Below, piece by piece: positions 8,898 to 17,244 of a stretch of 64,000 bases of DNA. The notes beneath the pieces are model-generated. The model saw nothing but the letters and a program-made list of their open reading frames with translations, had not been told where the DNA came from and ran no database searches. The stretch spans positions 62,001 to 126,000 of the forward strand of contig JAEZRP010000006.1 in the NCBI GenBank assembly GCA_023444095.1, in the 5' to 3' direction. The position numbers were made by a program, and so were the translations under genes. Positions within the stretch are counted from its first letter, which is position 1. The number at the start of each line of letters is the position of its first letter. Origin of the DNA: Bacillota bacterium. GTDB lineage: Bacteria; Bacillota; Clostridia; Christensenellales; Aristaeellaceae.

Positions 8898-10079
8898 TCA
8901 ATTCCCCTCCGTTGGCACCTGCGTGGGCCGCGCACCGGCGGGAGCCTCGCCCTCGGCGGGCTGCGCCTGACCGGTCGCCTCGGCTTCGTCCGAAGAAGCC
9001 GTACCATCCTCGTCCGGTGAGGAAACCACAACCGTCATGCCATACTTGACCGTCTCGTCGGGCGTGAAGCTGATGTACACGGGGTAGGTCACGCTCTCAC
9101 CCACCGTCCCGATCGCGGAGATCATGACGATCGTCCCCTCGTAGGCGGTGTCGTCGTCGTTCCAGGTAAATTCGATGGACAACTTGTCGCCCACGGCGAT
9201 GGAGCCGAGGTCGGTCTCGTCGACGGACGCCTCGATCCACATGGCGCTGTCGGGGTAGATGACAAACGCCGTCTCGCCCTTTGCGAGCGCCGCACCTTCG
9301 GAAGCCTTCACCTCCGCGACGGTGCCGCGCACGGGGCTCACGATCGCAAGACCAGTCATGGTATAGGCGTCGAACGTGCCGTCGAGCGTCTCGAAGAGCA
9401 GATCGCCCTTCTTCACCTCCGCGCCGCTTTCGACCGCAATGGAGACGACGCTTCCGCTCCCGGCATAGACGGTGGGATTGATGCGCGAGAGGTCGCCGCG
9501 CCCGATGCGGCTTTTGGATGTATACTCCTCCGAGCGGAACGCGGTCACGGATTCGCCTACGAGGAATTCCCCGGAATCGACGCGCACGGTGAAGTCGGTT
9601 CCGCTCACCGCTGTGATCGTGCCGGTTCCGGTGTGCGTAGCGTCGGAGTAACCCTTGAGGTACACAGCCTCGCCCACGTGCACGAACACGTTGTCCTCGT
9701 CGCTGTACGCATAGTCCGTCGAGGCCGCGATGGTGTACTTGCAGAGCGGCTCCACGTACAGGACCGCGCCGTAGCGCGCGCTCACCGTCTCCGCCGAATC
9801 GCCCGGCTCCGCGAAGATGCCCGTCACGGTGCCGTCCTCGGACGCGCAGACCTTCGTGGTCGCAAACGTCGCGAGCACGTCGCCCGCCTCCACGCGCTGC
9901 CCGGCGATCGCGCTGACCGAATCGACGGTACCGCCGATGGGCGCTGTGACCGCCGTCTGTTCGGACGAGGCGACCGTTCCCGAGAAGGAGACGTAATCGG
10001 CGAGCGCCGCCTGCGCCGTCAGGATGAGGGTTGTCGCGAGCGCCAGAGAAACCAGGAATGCCTTCCCCTTGAGCTTCAT
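8898..10079 (-). CDS. Secreted HlyD-family membrane fusion-like protein
   Basis: A 393-residue protein with a signal peptide (about residues 1-27, ending in AQAALA) and the architecture of a periplasmic-adaptor-type protein. It has lipoyl-like halves (GGTVDSVSAIAGQRVEAGDV and SVAVESGAEVKKGDLL type repeats), a beta-barrel region and a C-terminal Glu/Ala/Pro-rich tail (about 355-393). The start at 10079 has GGGAGG nine bases upstream. It lies between the ABC permease gene (15-base gap) and the peptidoglycan-binding gene (one-base gap). In MacAB-like systems of monoderm bacteria, one such adaptor is usual; this operon has three. The protein is similar in layout to the product of 6706-7806. Confidence 0.82.
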   Translation of the reverse strand: MKLKGKAFLVSLALATTLILTAQAALADYVSFSGTVASSEQTAVTAPIGGTVDSVSAIAGQRVEAGDVLATFATTKVCASEDGTVTGIFAEPGDSAETVSARYGAVLYVEPLCKYTIAASTDYAYSDEDNVFVHVGEAVYLKGYSDATHTGTGTITAVSGTDFTVRVDSGEFLVGESVTAFRSEEYTSKSRIGRGDLSRINPTVYAGSGSVVSIAVESGAEVKKGDLLFETLDGTFDAYTMTGLAIVSPVRGTVAEVKASEGAALAKGETAFVIYPDSAMWIEASVDETDLGSIAVGDKLSIEFTWNDDDTAYEGTIVMISAIGTVGESVTYPVYISFTPDETVKYGMTVVVSSPDEDGTASSDEAEATGQAQPAEGEAPAGARPTQVPTEGN

Positions 10080-10094
10080 GAATCATACCTCCCG

Positions 10095-11303
10095 TCACAT
10101 GGATCTGAGTGCGTCGATGGGGTTTAGTCGGCTCGCCTTTCGCGCGGGCGCCCAGCCGAATACGATGCCTACGGCGGCGGAGAAGCCGACCCCGAGCGCG
10201 ATCGCGCCGTAGGAGATGACAAACGTCGTGCCGAGCGTTCGGCTCAGGACGATCGAGAGGCAGAGGCCGAACACCACGCCCGTCAGGCCGCCCAGGAGCG
10301 AGAGAAGGAACGACTCGGTAAGGAACTGGAGTTGAATCTGCCAGGCGAGCGCGCCCAGCGCCTTTTTGAGGCCGATCTCGACGGTGCGCTCAGTGACGGA
10401 GGTGAGCATCATGTTCATGATCCCGATGCCGCCGACCACCAGCGCGATCGACGCGATGCCCGCGAGCAGCGCCGACATCATGGAAAGCATGGAGTCCATG
10501 GTGTCCTCGACGCCCGACATGGTCGTGATCTCGTAGGTGTCGTCCTCGTAGCTGAACATCTCGTCGAGCGCCGTGGAGACGGCCTCGGATGCGTCGTCCG
10601 AGTCCGTGCCTTCGGCCGCGTATACAGTGAAGTTCGTGACAACCGATTCGCTGTTCATCTTGAGCGCCGTCGTGTAGGGAATGAGGATGTCGCTCGATCC
10701 GCCGATGAGGCTTTGAAGGCTCGTGTCGGAGTCGCCGTCGAAGATGCCGACGATGGTGAAGCGCAACCCGTCGATATAGATCATCTCGCCCACCGGATCG
10801 ACGCCGAAGAAGAAGGAATCGATGATGTCCTGATCGATGAGACAGACGAAGCTCATGTTGTCTTCGTCCACCACGTTCAGCGCGCGGCCGCGGAGCATGG
10901 CGTCGGGGTTTGAAATAAAATAGTAGGAATTCTTGCCCGAGACCGAAATCGAGCTCTCGTAGGCGCCCCCCTTCGAGACGCGGGAAGAGAGAGACACGGA
11001 CGGCGCGAGTCCATCCACGGATTCGAGTTCCGCGATCGACTGAAGGTCTTCCGCCGTGAGCCCGCTCTTGAGGTCGCTGCCCGTGACCGACACGGACAGG
11101 GAACCGGCGCCCATCGAGCTGAACGACGAGGAGAGCGAGTCCGACACGCCCGTGATCGTCGTGATGAGCGCGATGACGGCGGTAACGCCGATCATGATGC
11201 CGAGGATGGTGAGAAAGGAACGCATGCGGTTGTGCATGATGTTGGAGATGGACATCGCGCCACACTCCCAGACCATCACCAGCTTTCCCTTGATCGCTCT
11301 CAT
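10095..11303 (-). CDS. MacB/FtsX-family ABC transporter permease
   Basis: A 402-residue permease of the MacB type. One transmembrane segment at about residues 28-50 (LTILGIMIGVTAVIALI) is followed by a large extracytoplasmic MacB_PCD domain (about 50-270). Three C-terminal segments form the FtsX domain with the usual motif VTERTVEIGLKKALGA. Such transporters do not move substrates through the membrane but use ATP-driven motion to drive export of peptides or lipoproteins. The ATG at 11303 overlaps the ATPase stop by four bases. The three adaptor-like proteins and the ATPase of the same operon fit a tripartite-like system. Confidence 0.93.
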   Translation of the reverse strand: MRAIKGKLVMVWECGAMSISNIMHNRMRSFLTILGIMIGVTAVIALITTITGVSDSLSSSFSSMGAGSLSVSVTGSDLKSGLTAEDLQSIAELESVDGLAPSVSLSSRVSKGGAYESSISVSGKNSYYFISNPDAMLRGRALNVVDEDNMSFVCLIDQDIIDSFFFGVDPVGEMIYIDGLRFTIVGIFDGDSDTSLQSLIGGSSDILIPYTTALKMNSESVVTNFTVYAAEGTDSDDASEAVSTALDEMFSYEDDTYEITTMSGVEDTMDSMLSMMSALLAGIASIALVVGGIGIMNMMLTSVTERTVEIGLKKALGALAWQIQLQFLTESFLLSLLGGLTGVVFGLCLSIVLSRTLGTTFVISYGAIALGVGFSAAVGIVFGWAPARKASRLNPIDALRSM

Positions 11304-12019
11304 GACGCCTCACCTTCCTCCGTGAGAACGCCGTCGATGATGTGCACCACGCGGCGGGCAAATGCCGCGATGTTCATGTCGTGGGTGATCATGACCACCG
11401 TCCGGCCCTCCCGGTTGAGCTCCCCGAAGAGCTTCATGACCTGCCTGCCCGTCTCCTGGTCGAGCGCGCCCGTAGGCTCGTCGGCGAGCAGAATCGATGG
11501 GTTCATGACCAGCGCGCGGGCGATGGCGACGCGCTGCTGCTGGCCGCCGGAGAGCTGGTTGGGGCGGTGCTCCATGCGGTCCGAAAGGCCGACGCGCTCG
11601 AGCATCTCCGCCGCGCGCCGCTTCCGCTCCTTCGAGCCGATGCCCGCGTAGATGAGCGGAACCTCCACGTTGTGAAGCGCGTCCATGCGCGAAAGGAGCT
11701 GCGAGTTCTGAAAGACGAAGCCGATCTCCTGCCCCCGCGTCCGCGCGAGCTCCGTCTCGTCCAGCTCGTCGACCATCTGTCCGCGCAGGATGTAGCTACC
11801 GCTGGTCGGCACGTCCAGAAGCCCGATGATGTTCATGAGCGTGGTCTTTCCGCTGCCGGAGGGGCCGAGCAAGGAGACGTACTCCCCCGCCTCCAGGTCG
11901 AGGTTCACGTCCTTGAGCACGCGGATCGATTCGTCAACCAGCGGATAGTCCTTGTTGATGCCGCGCATACAGAAGAAGAACTCCGCCTCGGACACCTTTG
12001 CGAACGTATTCTTGTTCAT
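11300..12019 (-). CDS. ABC transporter ATPase (MacB/LolD type)
   Basis: A 239-residue nucleotide-binding subunit. Walker A is GPSGSGKTT (about residues 53-61), the signature is LSGGQQQR (about 156-163), Walker B is ILLADEPTGALD (about 176-187) and the H-loop is ITHD. The sequence pattern is that of the LolD/MacB/Salmonella-type exporters that pair with FtsX-like permeases. There is an N-terminal extension of about 17 residues before the first beta strand. The start at 12019 has GGAGG eight bases upstream, and the gene sits one base after the upstream adaptor gene and overlaps the permease gene. Confidence 0.95.
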   Translation of the reverse strand: MNKNTFAKVSEAEFFFCMRGINKDYPLVDESIRVLKDVNLDLEAGEYVSLLGPSGSGKTTLMNIIGLLDVPTSGSYILRGQMVDELDETELARTRGQEIGFVFQNSQLLSRMDALHNVEVPLIYAGIGSKERKRRAAEMLERVGLSDRMEHRPNQLSGGQQQRVAIARALVMNPSILLADEPTGALDQETGRQVMKLFGELNREGRTVVMITHDMNIAAFARRVVHIIDGVLTEEGEAS

Positions 12020-12020
12020 A

Positions 12021-13064
12021 TCATTGGCCTCCGCCGCTGCCGCCGCCAGGCGTTCCGCCGGTGAAACCGCCGGACGAATCGGGGCTGAAGCCTTCGGGCA
12101 TCTCCCCGGAGGGGAAGCCGCTCCATTCGGTGCTTCGGCCGGTTACGGCGTTGCGGCGCACGTTCTGCGAGCCGAAAAGCCCGGAGAGCAGACCCGACAG
12201 GCCGGACGCGGCTTCCTCTTCCTCCGCCTCGACGTACACGGTGTCCCCTTCATTGACGCCTTCCTTGATCTCGACGTAGTTGCCGTTCGAAACGCCGACG
12301 GTCACGGGAACTTCGTTCATCGTGCCAGCCTCGTCCTGCATGTAGACGAAGGCGTTGTTCATGGCGTCGAAACTCAGCGCTTCCTCCTTGAGGATCACGA
12401 CATTCTGCGCCTCCTCCTGCGTGATGGTGACGGTCGCCTGCATGCCGGGGTAGATGCCGTCCGATACGTCGACGTCCGCCGTGGCGGTATAGTAGGCGAC
12501 CGAGCCCTGGGACTGCGAAATGTAATTGATGGCTTTGATGGTGGATTCGAACGTCTCCTCCGTCGCGGTCGCGGTCACCGTGACGGCCTGTCCGACGGAT
12601 ACGTCCGCAATGTCGTACTCGTCGACGCGGATTGATATCTGCATGTGCGCGAAGTCCGCGATCTGGACAAGCGTCATGCTTGCATCCACATCGTCCCCCG
12701 CCTCCGCGTCCACGAGGTTCACCCGTCCGTCGAAATCGGCGGAAATGGTCTCGCCATTGGAGAGTCGGACGAGCTTGTCTCCCTCCGAGACGTCGTCTCC
12801 CGCCGCGACGTAGACCGTCTTGACGCTCGTCGCGGACGAGGGCGAATAGGACTTCGCGTCCACAAGGGCAAAGGTCCCCGAGAAGCTGAGGGAATTCGAG
12901 ATCGAACCGGTCGTCGCAGCATACGCGTCATAGTTGACCTCGTATTCGCTCTTGAGGGACCCATACGCGTACCACACGCCGCCCGCGAGCACCGCAAGGA
13001 CGACGACCAGCGTCACAACGCGCTTCAGGACCCGCTTCCATTTCTTGACAGGCTTCCGTTTCAA
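12021..13064 (-). CDS. Membrane-anchored HlyD/RND-type adaptor, first gene of the export operon
   Basis: A 347-residue efflux adaptor starting at a TTG codon (13064). GGAGGTGAG lies eight bases upstream of it, and no ATG is available at this position. A basic N-terminus (KRKPVKKWKR) precedes one transmembrane anchor (about 14-36). A lipoyl-like domain (VYVAAGDDVSEGDKLV), beta-barrel regions and a C-terminal Gly-rich tail (SGGFTGGTPGGGSGGG) follow. It is close to the YknX/MacA type. It is translated immediately before the ATPase gene (one-base gap). Promoter signals upstream are weak: TATGAT at about 13096-13101 without a good -35 box. Confidence 0.88.
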   Translation of the reverse strand: MKRKPVKKWKRVLKRVVTLVVVLAVLAGGVWYAYGSLKSEYEVNYDAYAATTGSISNSLSFSGTFALVDAKSYSPSSATSVKTVYVAAGDDVSEGDKLVRLSNGETISADFDGRVNLVDAEAGDDVDASMTLVQIADFAHMQISIRVDEYDIADVSVGQAVTVTATATEETFESTIKAINYISQSQGSVAYYTATADVDVSDGIYPGMQATVTITQEEAQNVVILKEEALSFDAMNNAFVYMQDEAGTMNEVPVTVGVSNGNYVEIKEGVNEGDTVYVEAEEEEAASGLSGLLSGLFGSQNVRRNAVTGRSTEWSGFPSGEMPEGFSPDSSGGFTGGTPGGGSGGGQ

Positions 13065-13115
13065 TGCGCTCACCTCCGAGATTTCTGGCAAATCATAGCA
13101 TCCGAACCTAAATGC

Positions 13116-13151
13116 AAACGAAAGAAACCGCCCGGGTTTCACCCCGGGCGG
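13116..13151 (-). terminator. Rho-independent terminator after the DUF554 gene
   Basis: On the minus strand a 9-bp stem (13151-13143 with 13136-13128) and 6-nt loop are followed by TTTCTTTCG. It separates the DUF554 gene from the export operon that begins at 13064. Confidence 0.8.
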
Positions 13152-13180
13152 CCAGTGTTCACAATTTGTTTCAAACTGAT

Positions 13181-13861
13181 CTACAAGTTGAGGAGGGACG
13201 CAATCGGGAAATAGACGCAGGGAACAAACATCGCCGGCAGCATGTTCGCGACCTTGATCCTGACGACGCCCAGCATGTTGAGGGCGAGCGCCACGATGAG
13301 GAGGGACCCCACAGCGCCCATCTCGCGGATCATGTCGCCCGTCATATAGGGCCGGACGAAGCCCGCGAGGAGGGCGATCCCGCCCTGATAGATGGTCATG
13401 GGCCCCGCGGAGAACGCGACGCCGATCCCGAGGGTCGAAGCGATGATGACCGACGTCACGCCGTCGAGCGCCGCCTTTGCAAGGAGCGTAGACGAATCGC
13501 CAAAGCCCGCGTTCAGGGAACCGACGACCGCCATTGAGCCGATGGAAAAAAGAAGCGTTGCATTCACAAAGCCTTCCGCGAAACCGCCTTTTTGGAACCT
13601 GTTCTGCGCCCACGCGCCGAGGTTCTCGACACCCGCCTCGATCCCGATAAGCGTGCCGAGCGCCGCGCCGATCACGATGGAAAGGATGACAAGCAGCATG
13701 TTCTCGGTCTCGATCGCGCCCATGATGCCGATCGCGAGTACGCAGAGCGCGACGCCCTGCTGGATGAGCACCCGATACCGCTCGGGGATGCCGCCTCTCA
13801 AGAGCGTTCCAAGGATGCCGCCCGCGATCACCGCGAAAAAGTTCACGCTCACGCCCAGCAT
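13181..13861 (-). CDS. DUF554 family membrane protein (YdfK-like)
   Basis: A 226-residue integral membrane protein of the DUF554 family, with about seven hydrophobic segments. Conserved stretches are GTLLRGGIPER near the N-terminus, LGTLIGIEAGVENLG and the YQGGIALLAG motif. The family is common in Firmicutes; a transport role has been proposed but no substrate is established. The ATG at 13861 lies one base downstream of the glycosylase stop, and its GGAGG site is within the last codons of that gene, so the two are translationally coupled. A terminator follows at 13116-13151. Confidence 0.9.
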   Translation of the reverse strand: MLGVSVNFFAVIAGGILGTLLRGGIPERYRVLIQQGVALCVLAIGIMGAIETENMLLVILSIVIGAALGTLIGIEAGVENLGAWAQNRFQKGGFAEGFVNATLLFSIGSMAVVGSLNAGFGDSSTLLAKAALDGVTSVIIASTLGIGVAFSAGPMTIYQGGIALLAGFVRPYMTGDMIREMGAVGSLLIVALALNMLGVVRIKVANMLPAMFVPCVYFPIASLLNL

Positions 13862-13862
13862 G

Positions 13863-14693
13863 TCATACCTCCATCGCGCCCGTGCGCGCCGCGTGGAACA
13901 GGAACTGCTGGAGGATTCCGGCGTTCTTTCCAAGCAGCGCCCGCGCGCGTTCTCCCAGTAATTTGCGGTTTTCGGTATCCAATCCAAAGATAGACTTCGT
14001 CATGCGCGCGATCCAGACGTCCACGGGGAACGCCTCGGTGTGGCCGCAGCCGAAGAGCTGCACGCAGTCGGCCACCTTGTCGCCCACGCCCATGAGAGAG
14101 GTAAGCTCCCTGTGCGCGGCTTCGTAGTCCATTTCCCGCAACGATTCGAGCGGGAACCCGTCGGCCACCGCGCGCGCCGTTTCCACGAGGTACCTGTCGC
14201 GGTAGCCCATTCCGAGCGCGCGCAACTCGCCCTCGGCGCAGGCCGCGAGGCGCGCGGGCGCCGGGAACGAAAAGAGCGCGCCGCGCGTGGTTTCATGAAC
14301 GTCGCCGTACGCCTCCATGATCCTTTTGACGATCGTGCGGATGCGGCCGACGTTGTTGTTCGCGGAAATGATGAACGCGGCGAGCGTCTCCCACGCGGGC
14401 TGGTTGAGGAGCCGCAGCCCGGGATACATGCGCATGGCCGCGCTCGCGCGCTCGTAGGCCGCGTATTCGGCGGCGATCCGGTCGTAGTCGCGGCCAAGGT
14501 CGAGATAAGCGCGCAGGCGCGCAGGATCGCAGCCCTCCGCGTACACCCCGTCCGCCTCCGTCCAGACCCAGATGGGACGGCCATCTAGCACCGCGCCGAA
14601 CGCGCCGTCCCTCTGTGTCCACATGAAAGACTGGGCGCTTTCGACGAGGGTGAGCGCGAGATCGATTTTTTCCGTACCGATGTGCTTCTTCAT
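13863..14693 (-). CDS. OGG1-type 8-oxoguanine DNA glycosylase/AP lyase
   Basis: A 276-residue DNA repair enzyme of the HhH-GPD superfamily, closest in pattern to OGG1. It would excise 8-oxoguanine opposite C and cut the abasic site. The helix-hairpin-helix motif GVGDKVADC contains the Schiff-base lysine (K206), and PVDVW contains the catalytic aspartate (D225). Both align with K249 and D268 of human OGG1. The N-terminal OGG_N-like domain is present (FMWTQRDGAFGAVLDG). The start codon lies only six bases after the T-run of the rpmA terminator and has no clear Shine-Dalgarno sequence, so expression may depend on read-through. The downstream DUF554 gene is coupled. Confidence 0.9.
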   Translation of the reverse strand: MKKHIGTEKIDLALTLVESAQSFMWTQRDGAFGAVLDGRPIWVWTEADGVYAEGCDPARLRAYLDLGRDYDRIAAEYAAYERASAAMRMYPGLRLLNQPAWETLAAFIISANNNVGRIRTIVKRIMEAYGDVHETTRGALFSFPAPARLAACAEGELRALGMGYRDRYLVETARAVADGFPLESLREMDYEAAHRELTSLMGVGDKVADCVQLFGCGHTEAFPVDVWIARMTKSIFGLDTENRKLLGERARALLGKNAGILQQFLFHAARTGAMEV

Positions 14694-14699
14694 TCGTAT

Positions 14700-14738
14700 A
14701 AAAAGGAGCCCCCGCGGAAAACCGCGAGAGCCCGCTCG
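14700..14738 (-). terminator. Rho-independent terminator after rpmA
   Basis: Minus-strand hairpin of about 12 bp with a TTTT loop, followed by five T residues (14704-14700). It ends the rplU-prp-rpmA transcript eight bases after the rpmA stop and abuts the glycosylase start codon at 14693. Confidence 0.85.
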
Positions 14739-14745
14739 TTCGTGA

Positions 14746-15042
14746 TTATTCCGCGGCGATCTCGGTCTTGGGATAGATGCTGACCTTTTTGCGGGTCTTG
14801 CCGAGGCGCTCGAACTTCACGACGCCGTCCATCTTTGCGTACAGCGTGTCGTCGTCACCGATGCCGACGTTGGTGCCGGGATGGATGCGGGTTCCGCGCT
14901 GACGGACGAGGATGTTCCCCGCGAGCACGTACTGACCGTCGGCGCGCTTGGTGCCGAGCCGCTGGGCATGGCTGTCGCGGCCGTTCCGGGAGGAGCCCAT
15001 TCCCTTCTTGTGCGCGAAGAGCTGAATATTTATTCTGAACAT
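14746..15042 (-). CDS. rpmA: 50S ribosomal protein L27 with cleavable N-terminal extension
   Basis: The 98-residue L27 protein of the large ribosomal subunit, near the peptidyl transferase centre. The N-terminus MFRINIQLFAHKKGMGSS carries the Firmicute extension. Cleavage by the Prp protease after the phenylalanine exposes the mature AHKKG end that reaches the active site. The start is the ATG at 15042, inside the end of prp (13-base overlap); the rest of the frame further upstream is not L27-like. A terminator follows at 14700-14738. Confidence 0.98.
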   Translation of the reverse strand: MFRINIQLFAHKKGMGSSRNGRDSHAQRLGTKRADGQYVLAGNILVRQRGTRIHPGTNVGIGDDDTLYAKMDGVVKFERLGKTRKKVSIYPKTEIAAE

Positions 15043-15389
15043 GCGTATTTCCTCCGTTCCTTGAAGATGATGCGAACGTTGCGGGGATACTCCCGCGATA
15101 TCGCCTGAACCGCCTCCTGAAGCGTCTGAAGAAGAATTTGCGCCCGCTCGAGCGTCTCCTCCGGACAGTCCGGCGTCAGGCATGCGGTAAGGAGCGCGCG
15201 TTTCTCGTCCCTCTCGAACGTCACGGGGGCCTTGACCACCGATTGAAGTCCGTTGAGGGTAGCCTCCGTGAGCGCCGAGACCGCCGCACAGACGATGTCC
15301 TCGCCTGCCCTGGCAAATCCCGAGTGCCCGGACGCCTCGAAGCCGACGAGGCCCCCATCCGGGGCGCGAAAGAACGCGACCATCGTCAT
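15030..15389 (-). CDS. prp: Ribosomal-processing cysteine protease Prp (YsxB)
   Basis: A 119-residue protease that removes the N-terminal extension of L27. The catalytic histidine is in SGHSG (H22) and the cysteine in EDIVCAAVSAL (C34), at the expected short distance. The start ATG at 15389 shares one base with the rplU stop (TGATG). A second in-frame ATG lies two codons later. Its end overlaps rpmA by 13 bases. The rplU-prp-rpmA order is the classical Firmicute arrangement, and the extension seen on L27 confirms the substrate. Confidence 0.97.
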   Translation of the reverse strand: MTMVAFFRAPDGGLVGFEASGHSGFARAGEDIVCAAVSALTEATLNGLQSVVKAPVTFERDEKRALLTACLTPDCPEETLERAQILLQTLQEAVQAISREYPRNVRIIFKERRKYACSE

Positions 15390-15700
15390 CAGGTGAGAAC
15401 CGATACGATCTCGACCTTCGTGTAGGGCTGACGGTGACCCTGCTTCTTGCGCTCGTTCTTCTTGGCCTTGTACTTGTAGACGACGATTTTCTTTCCCTTC
15501 ACCTGGGAAAGGACCTTGCCTTCGACCTTCGCGCCCGCCACCGTGGGAGCGCCGACGGTCGTTGCGCCGTCCTTCGTTACGAGGAGCACCTCGTCGAAGG
15601 AGACCGTGTCGCCCGCCTGGCGGTCGAGTTTCTCGACATAGATGACGTCGCCCTGCTGAACACGGTACTGCTTGCCACCTGTCTGAATGACTGCGTACAC
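15389..15700 (-). CDS. rplU: 50S ribosomal protein L21
   Basis: The 103-residue L21 protein, an early-assembly large-subunit protein. The start is a GTG at 15700, preceded by AGGAGGG at a nine-base distance. The N-terminus VYAVIQTGGKQYRV and the C-terminal KKQGHRQPYT are family signatures. It is the first gene of the rplU-prp-rpmA operon, with a strong promoter at 15789-15817 and an untranslated leader of about 80 bases. Confidence 0.98.
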   Translation of the reverse strand: MYAVIQTGGKQYRVQQGDVIYVEKLDRQAGDTVSFDEVLLVTKDGATTVGAPTVAGAKVEGKVLSQVKGKKIVVYKYKAKKNERKKQGHRQPYTKVEIVSVLT

Positions 15701-15782
15701 GCGTGTTTCCCTCCTGTGTCTCAATCTCGCCGGGTCGAGGCGGCGCATGCGCGCGCTTACGAGCCAGTCCCGTGCGGCTGTC
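15701..15782 (-). promoter_or_regulatory. rplU 5' leader, possible L21 leader element
   Basis: About 80 untranslated bases lie between the predicted transcription start and the L21 GTG. They contain GC-rich self-complementary segments (for example a GCGCATGCGC core near 15744-15753). Autoregulatory L21 leaders are known upstream of rplU in Firmicutes; I cannot confirm a match to that family by eye. Confidence 0.35.
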
Positions 15783-15788
15783 CGGTCA

Positions 15789-15817
15789 ATTATACAGGAA
15801 CATTCCTCAATTTGCAA
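15789..15817 (-). promoter_or_regulatory. Promoter of the rplU-prp-rpmA operon
   Basis: Minus strand: TTGCAA (15817-15812), exactly 17 bases, TATAAT (15794-15789). The region lies between the aspS stop and the rplU leader. Confidence 0.85.
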
Positions 15818-15840
15818 GTTAATTATCGCTTCCCGGCTCC

Positions 15841-17127
15841 TTACGGCGCAAGCCTGTTCGGCCCCCGGAACAGGAACATCGCCTCCTTGATCGGGAGGTC
15901 CAGAAGAAGCATCGTCAGCCGGTCGAGCCCCAGCCCGAAGCCGCCGTGAGGCGGGCAACCGTAGCGGAAGAAATCGAGATAGAATTTCACGTCCTCCGCG
16001 AGCCCCTTCTCCTCCGCCTGCCGCTTCAAAACGTCGTAGCGGTGCTCGCGCTGCGCGCCGGTCGTGATCTCGACGCCGCGCCAGATCAGGTCGTAACCCT
16101 GCGGCACGCCGTCCTCGCGCATGTGATAAAACGCGCGCTTCTCCTTTGAAAAGTCCGTGACGAAGAGAAACTCGTGCCCATATTCCTCCATGGCGAACCG
16201 TTTGGAAAGCAGCTCGGCTTCGGTGGTCATGTCTCCCATCTCTTCTTCCGGGACGGCGTATCCGTACCTTTCCCTCAGTTCCCGGTAGAGATCCGCGAGC
16301 CTGATTTCCGGGAACGGGAGCGCGGGCACGACGACCTCCTCGCCGAACAGCCGCGCGATCTCATCCCCGTGCTTTTCCTTCACCCGCGCGAGGGTGAAAG
16401 CCAGAAGCTCCGCCTCGAGCGCCATCACGTCGCGAAAGGAGTCGATGAACGAAAACTCGAGATCGAAGCCGGTGAACTCCGTCGCGTGGCGGTTGGTGTG
16501 GGATTTTTCCGCGCGGAAAACGGGCCCGACCTCGAAGATGCGCTCAAGCCCTGCGGCCATCGCCATCTGCTTGTAGAACTGCGGGCTCTGGGCGAGGTAC
16601 GCCTTTCGGTCGAAGTACCTGACCTCGAACACCTCCGCGCCGGACTCGCTCGCCGCCGCGATGAGCTTGGGCGTGTGAACCTCCGTAAAGTCTCGCGCGA
16701 GCAGAAAGTCCCGCATCGCCCGCGCGAGCGTCGTCTGGATTTCAAAGACCGCGCGCTGCCTCTGCGCGCGCAGATCGAGCCAGCGGTAGTCGAGTCGCAC
16801 GTCGATCGACGAATCGGGCGTGAGCGGGTACGCGTCGGCCACCGACTCCACGGTCAGTTTATGCGGCAGAAGCTCGACGCCGCCGAGCTTCACATAGGCG
16901 TTTTCTGCGACGACGCCCTCCGCCGTCACGACGGACTCGACGGTCAGCCTTTGAAGCGCATCCTCGAACTCCGGGTGCGCGGTGCGGTCGACGGTGATTT
17001 GTACTTGCCCCGTCCGGTCGCGCAGGACGAGAAACGCCATGGTCTTTTTGACCCGAATGTTCGCGACGAAGCCGCCGACCTTGCAGGGATTCCCGGGCCG
17101 TATGTCCCTTACGCATGTCCTTTCCAT
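15841..17127 (-). CDS. aspS: Aspartyl-tRNA synthetase, archaeal-type (probably non-discriminating)
   Basis: A 428-residue class II aminoacyl-tRNA synthetase. The N-terminal OB-fold anticodon-binding domain covers about residues 15-100. The catalytic core holds motif 2 (FRAEKSHTNRHATEFT) and motif 3 (GGFGLGLDRLTML). There is no bacterial GAD insertion, and the length is that of the archaeal-type enzyme (about 430) rather than the bacterial type (about 590). In some Clostridia an archaeal-type AspRS charges tRNA-Asn with aspartate for GatCAB-dependent Asn formation. Whether this is the only AspRS of the genome cannot be seen here. The start at 17127 has GAGGAGG upstream, and a structured RNA with its own promoter and terminator precedes the gene. 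Confidence 0.93.
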   Translation of the reverse strand: MERTCVRDIRPGNPCKVGGFVANIRVKKTMAFLVLRDRTGQVQITVDRTAHPEFEDALQRLTVESVVTAEGVVAENAYVKLGGVELLPHKLTVESVADAYPLTPDSSIDVRLDYRWLDLRAQRQRAVFEIQTTLARAMRDFLLARDFTEVHTPKLIAAASESGAEVFEVRYFDRKAYLAQSPQFYKQMAMAAGLERIFEVGPVFRAEKSHTNRHATEFTGFDLEFSFIDSFRDVMALEAELLAFTLARVKEKHGDEIARLFGEEVVVPALPFPEIRLADLYRELRERYGYAVPEEEMGDMTTEAELLSKRFAMEEYGHEFLFVTDFSKEKRAFYHMREDGVPQGYDLIWRGVEITTGAQREHRYDVLKRQAEEKGLAEDVKFYLDFFRYGCPPHGGFGLGLDRLTMLLLDLPIKEAMFLFRGPNRLAP

Positions 17128-17215
17128 CTGAAAGCCTCCTCATTCATTTTGGAAAAGCCCCGCACGGGTCAAACCCGGCACCATCATGCCTCACGCGACC
17201 GCCCCCCTTCAAACG

Positions 17216-17244
17216 AAAAAACCCCGCCCGTCGTGCGGGCGAGG
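17216..17244 (-). terminator. Rho-independent terminator of the RNA upstream of aspS
   Basis: Minus strand: a GC-rich stem of about 9-10 bp with the arms CGCCCGC and GCGGGCG plus flanking pairs, a short loop, then six T residues (17221-17216). Confidence 0.85.
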
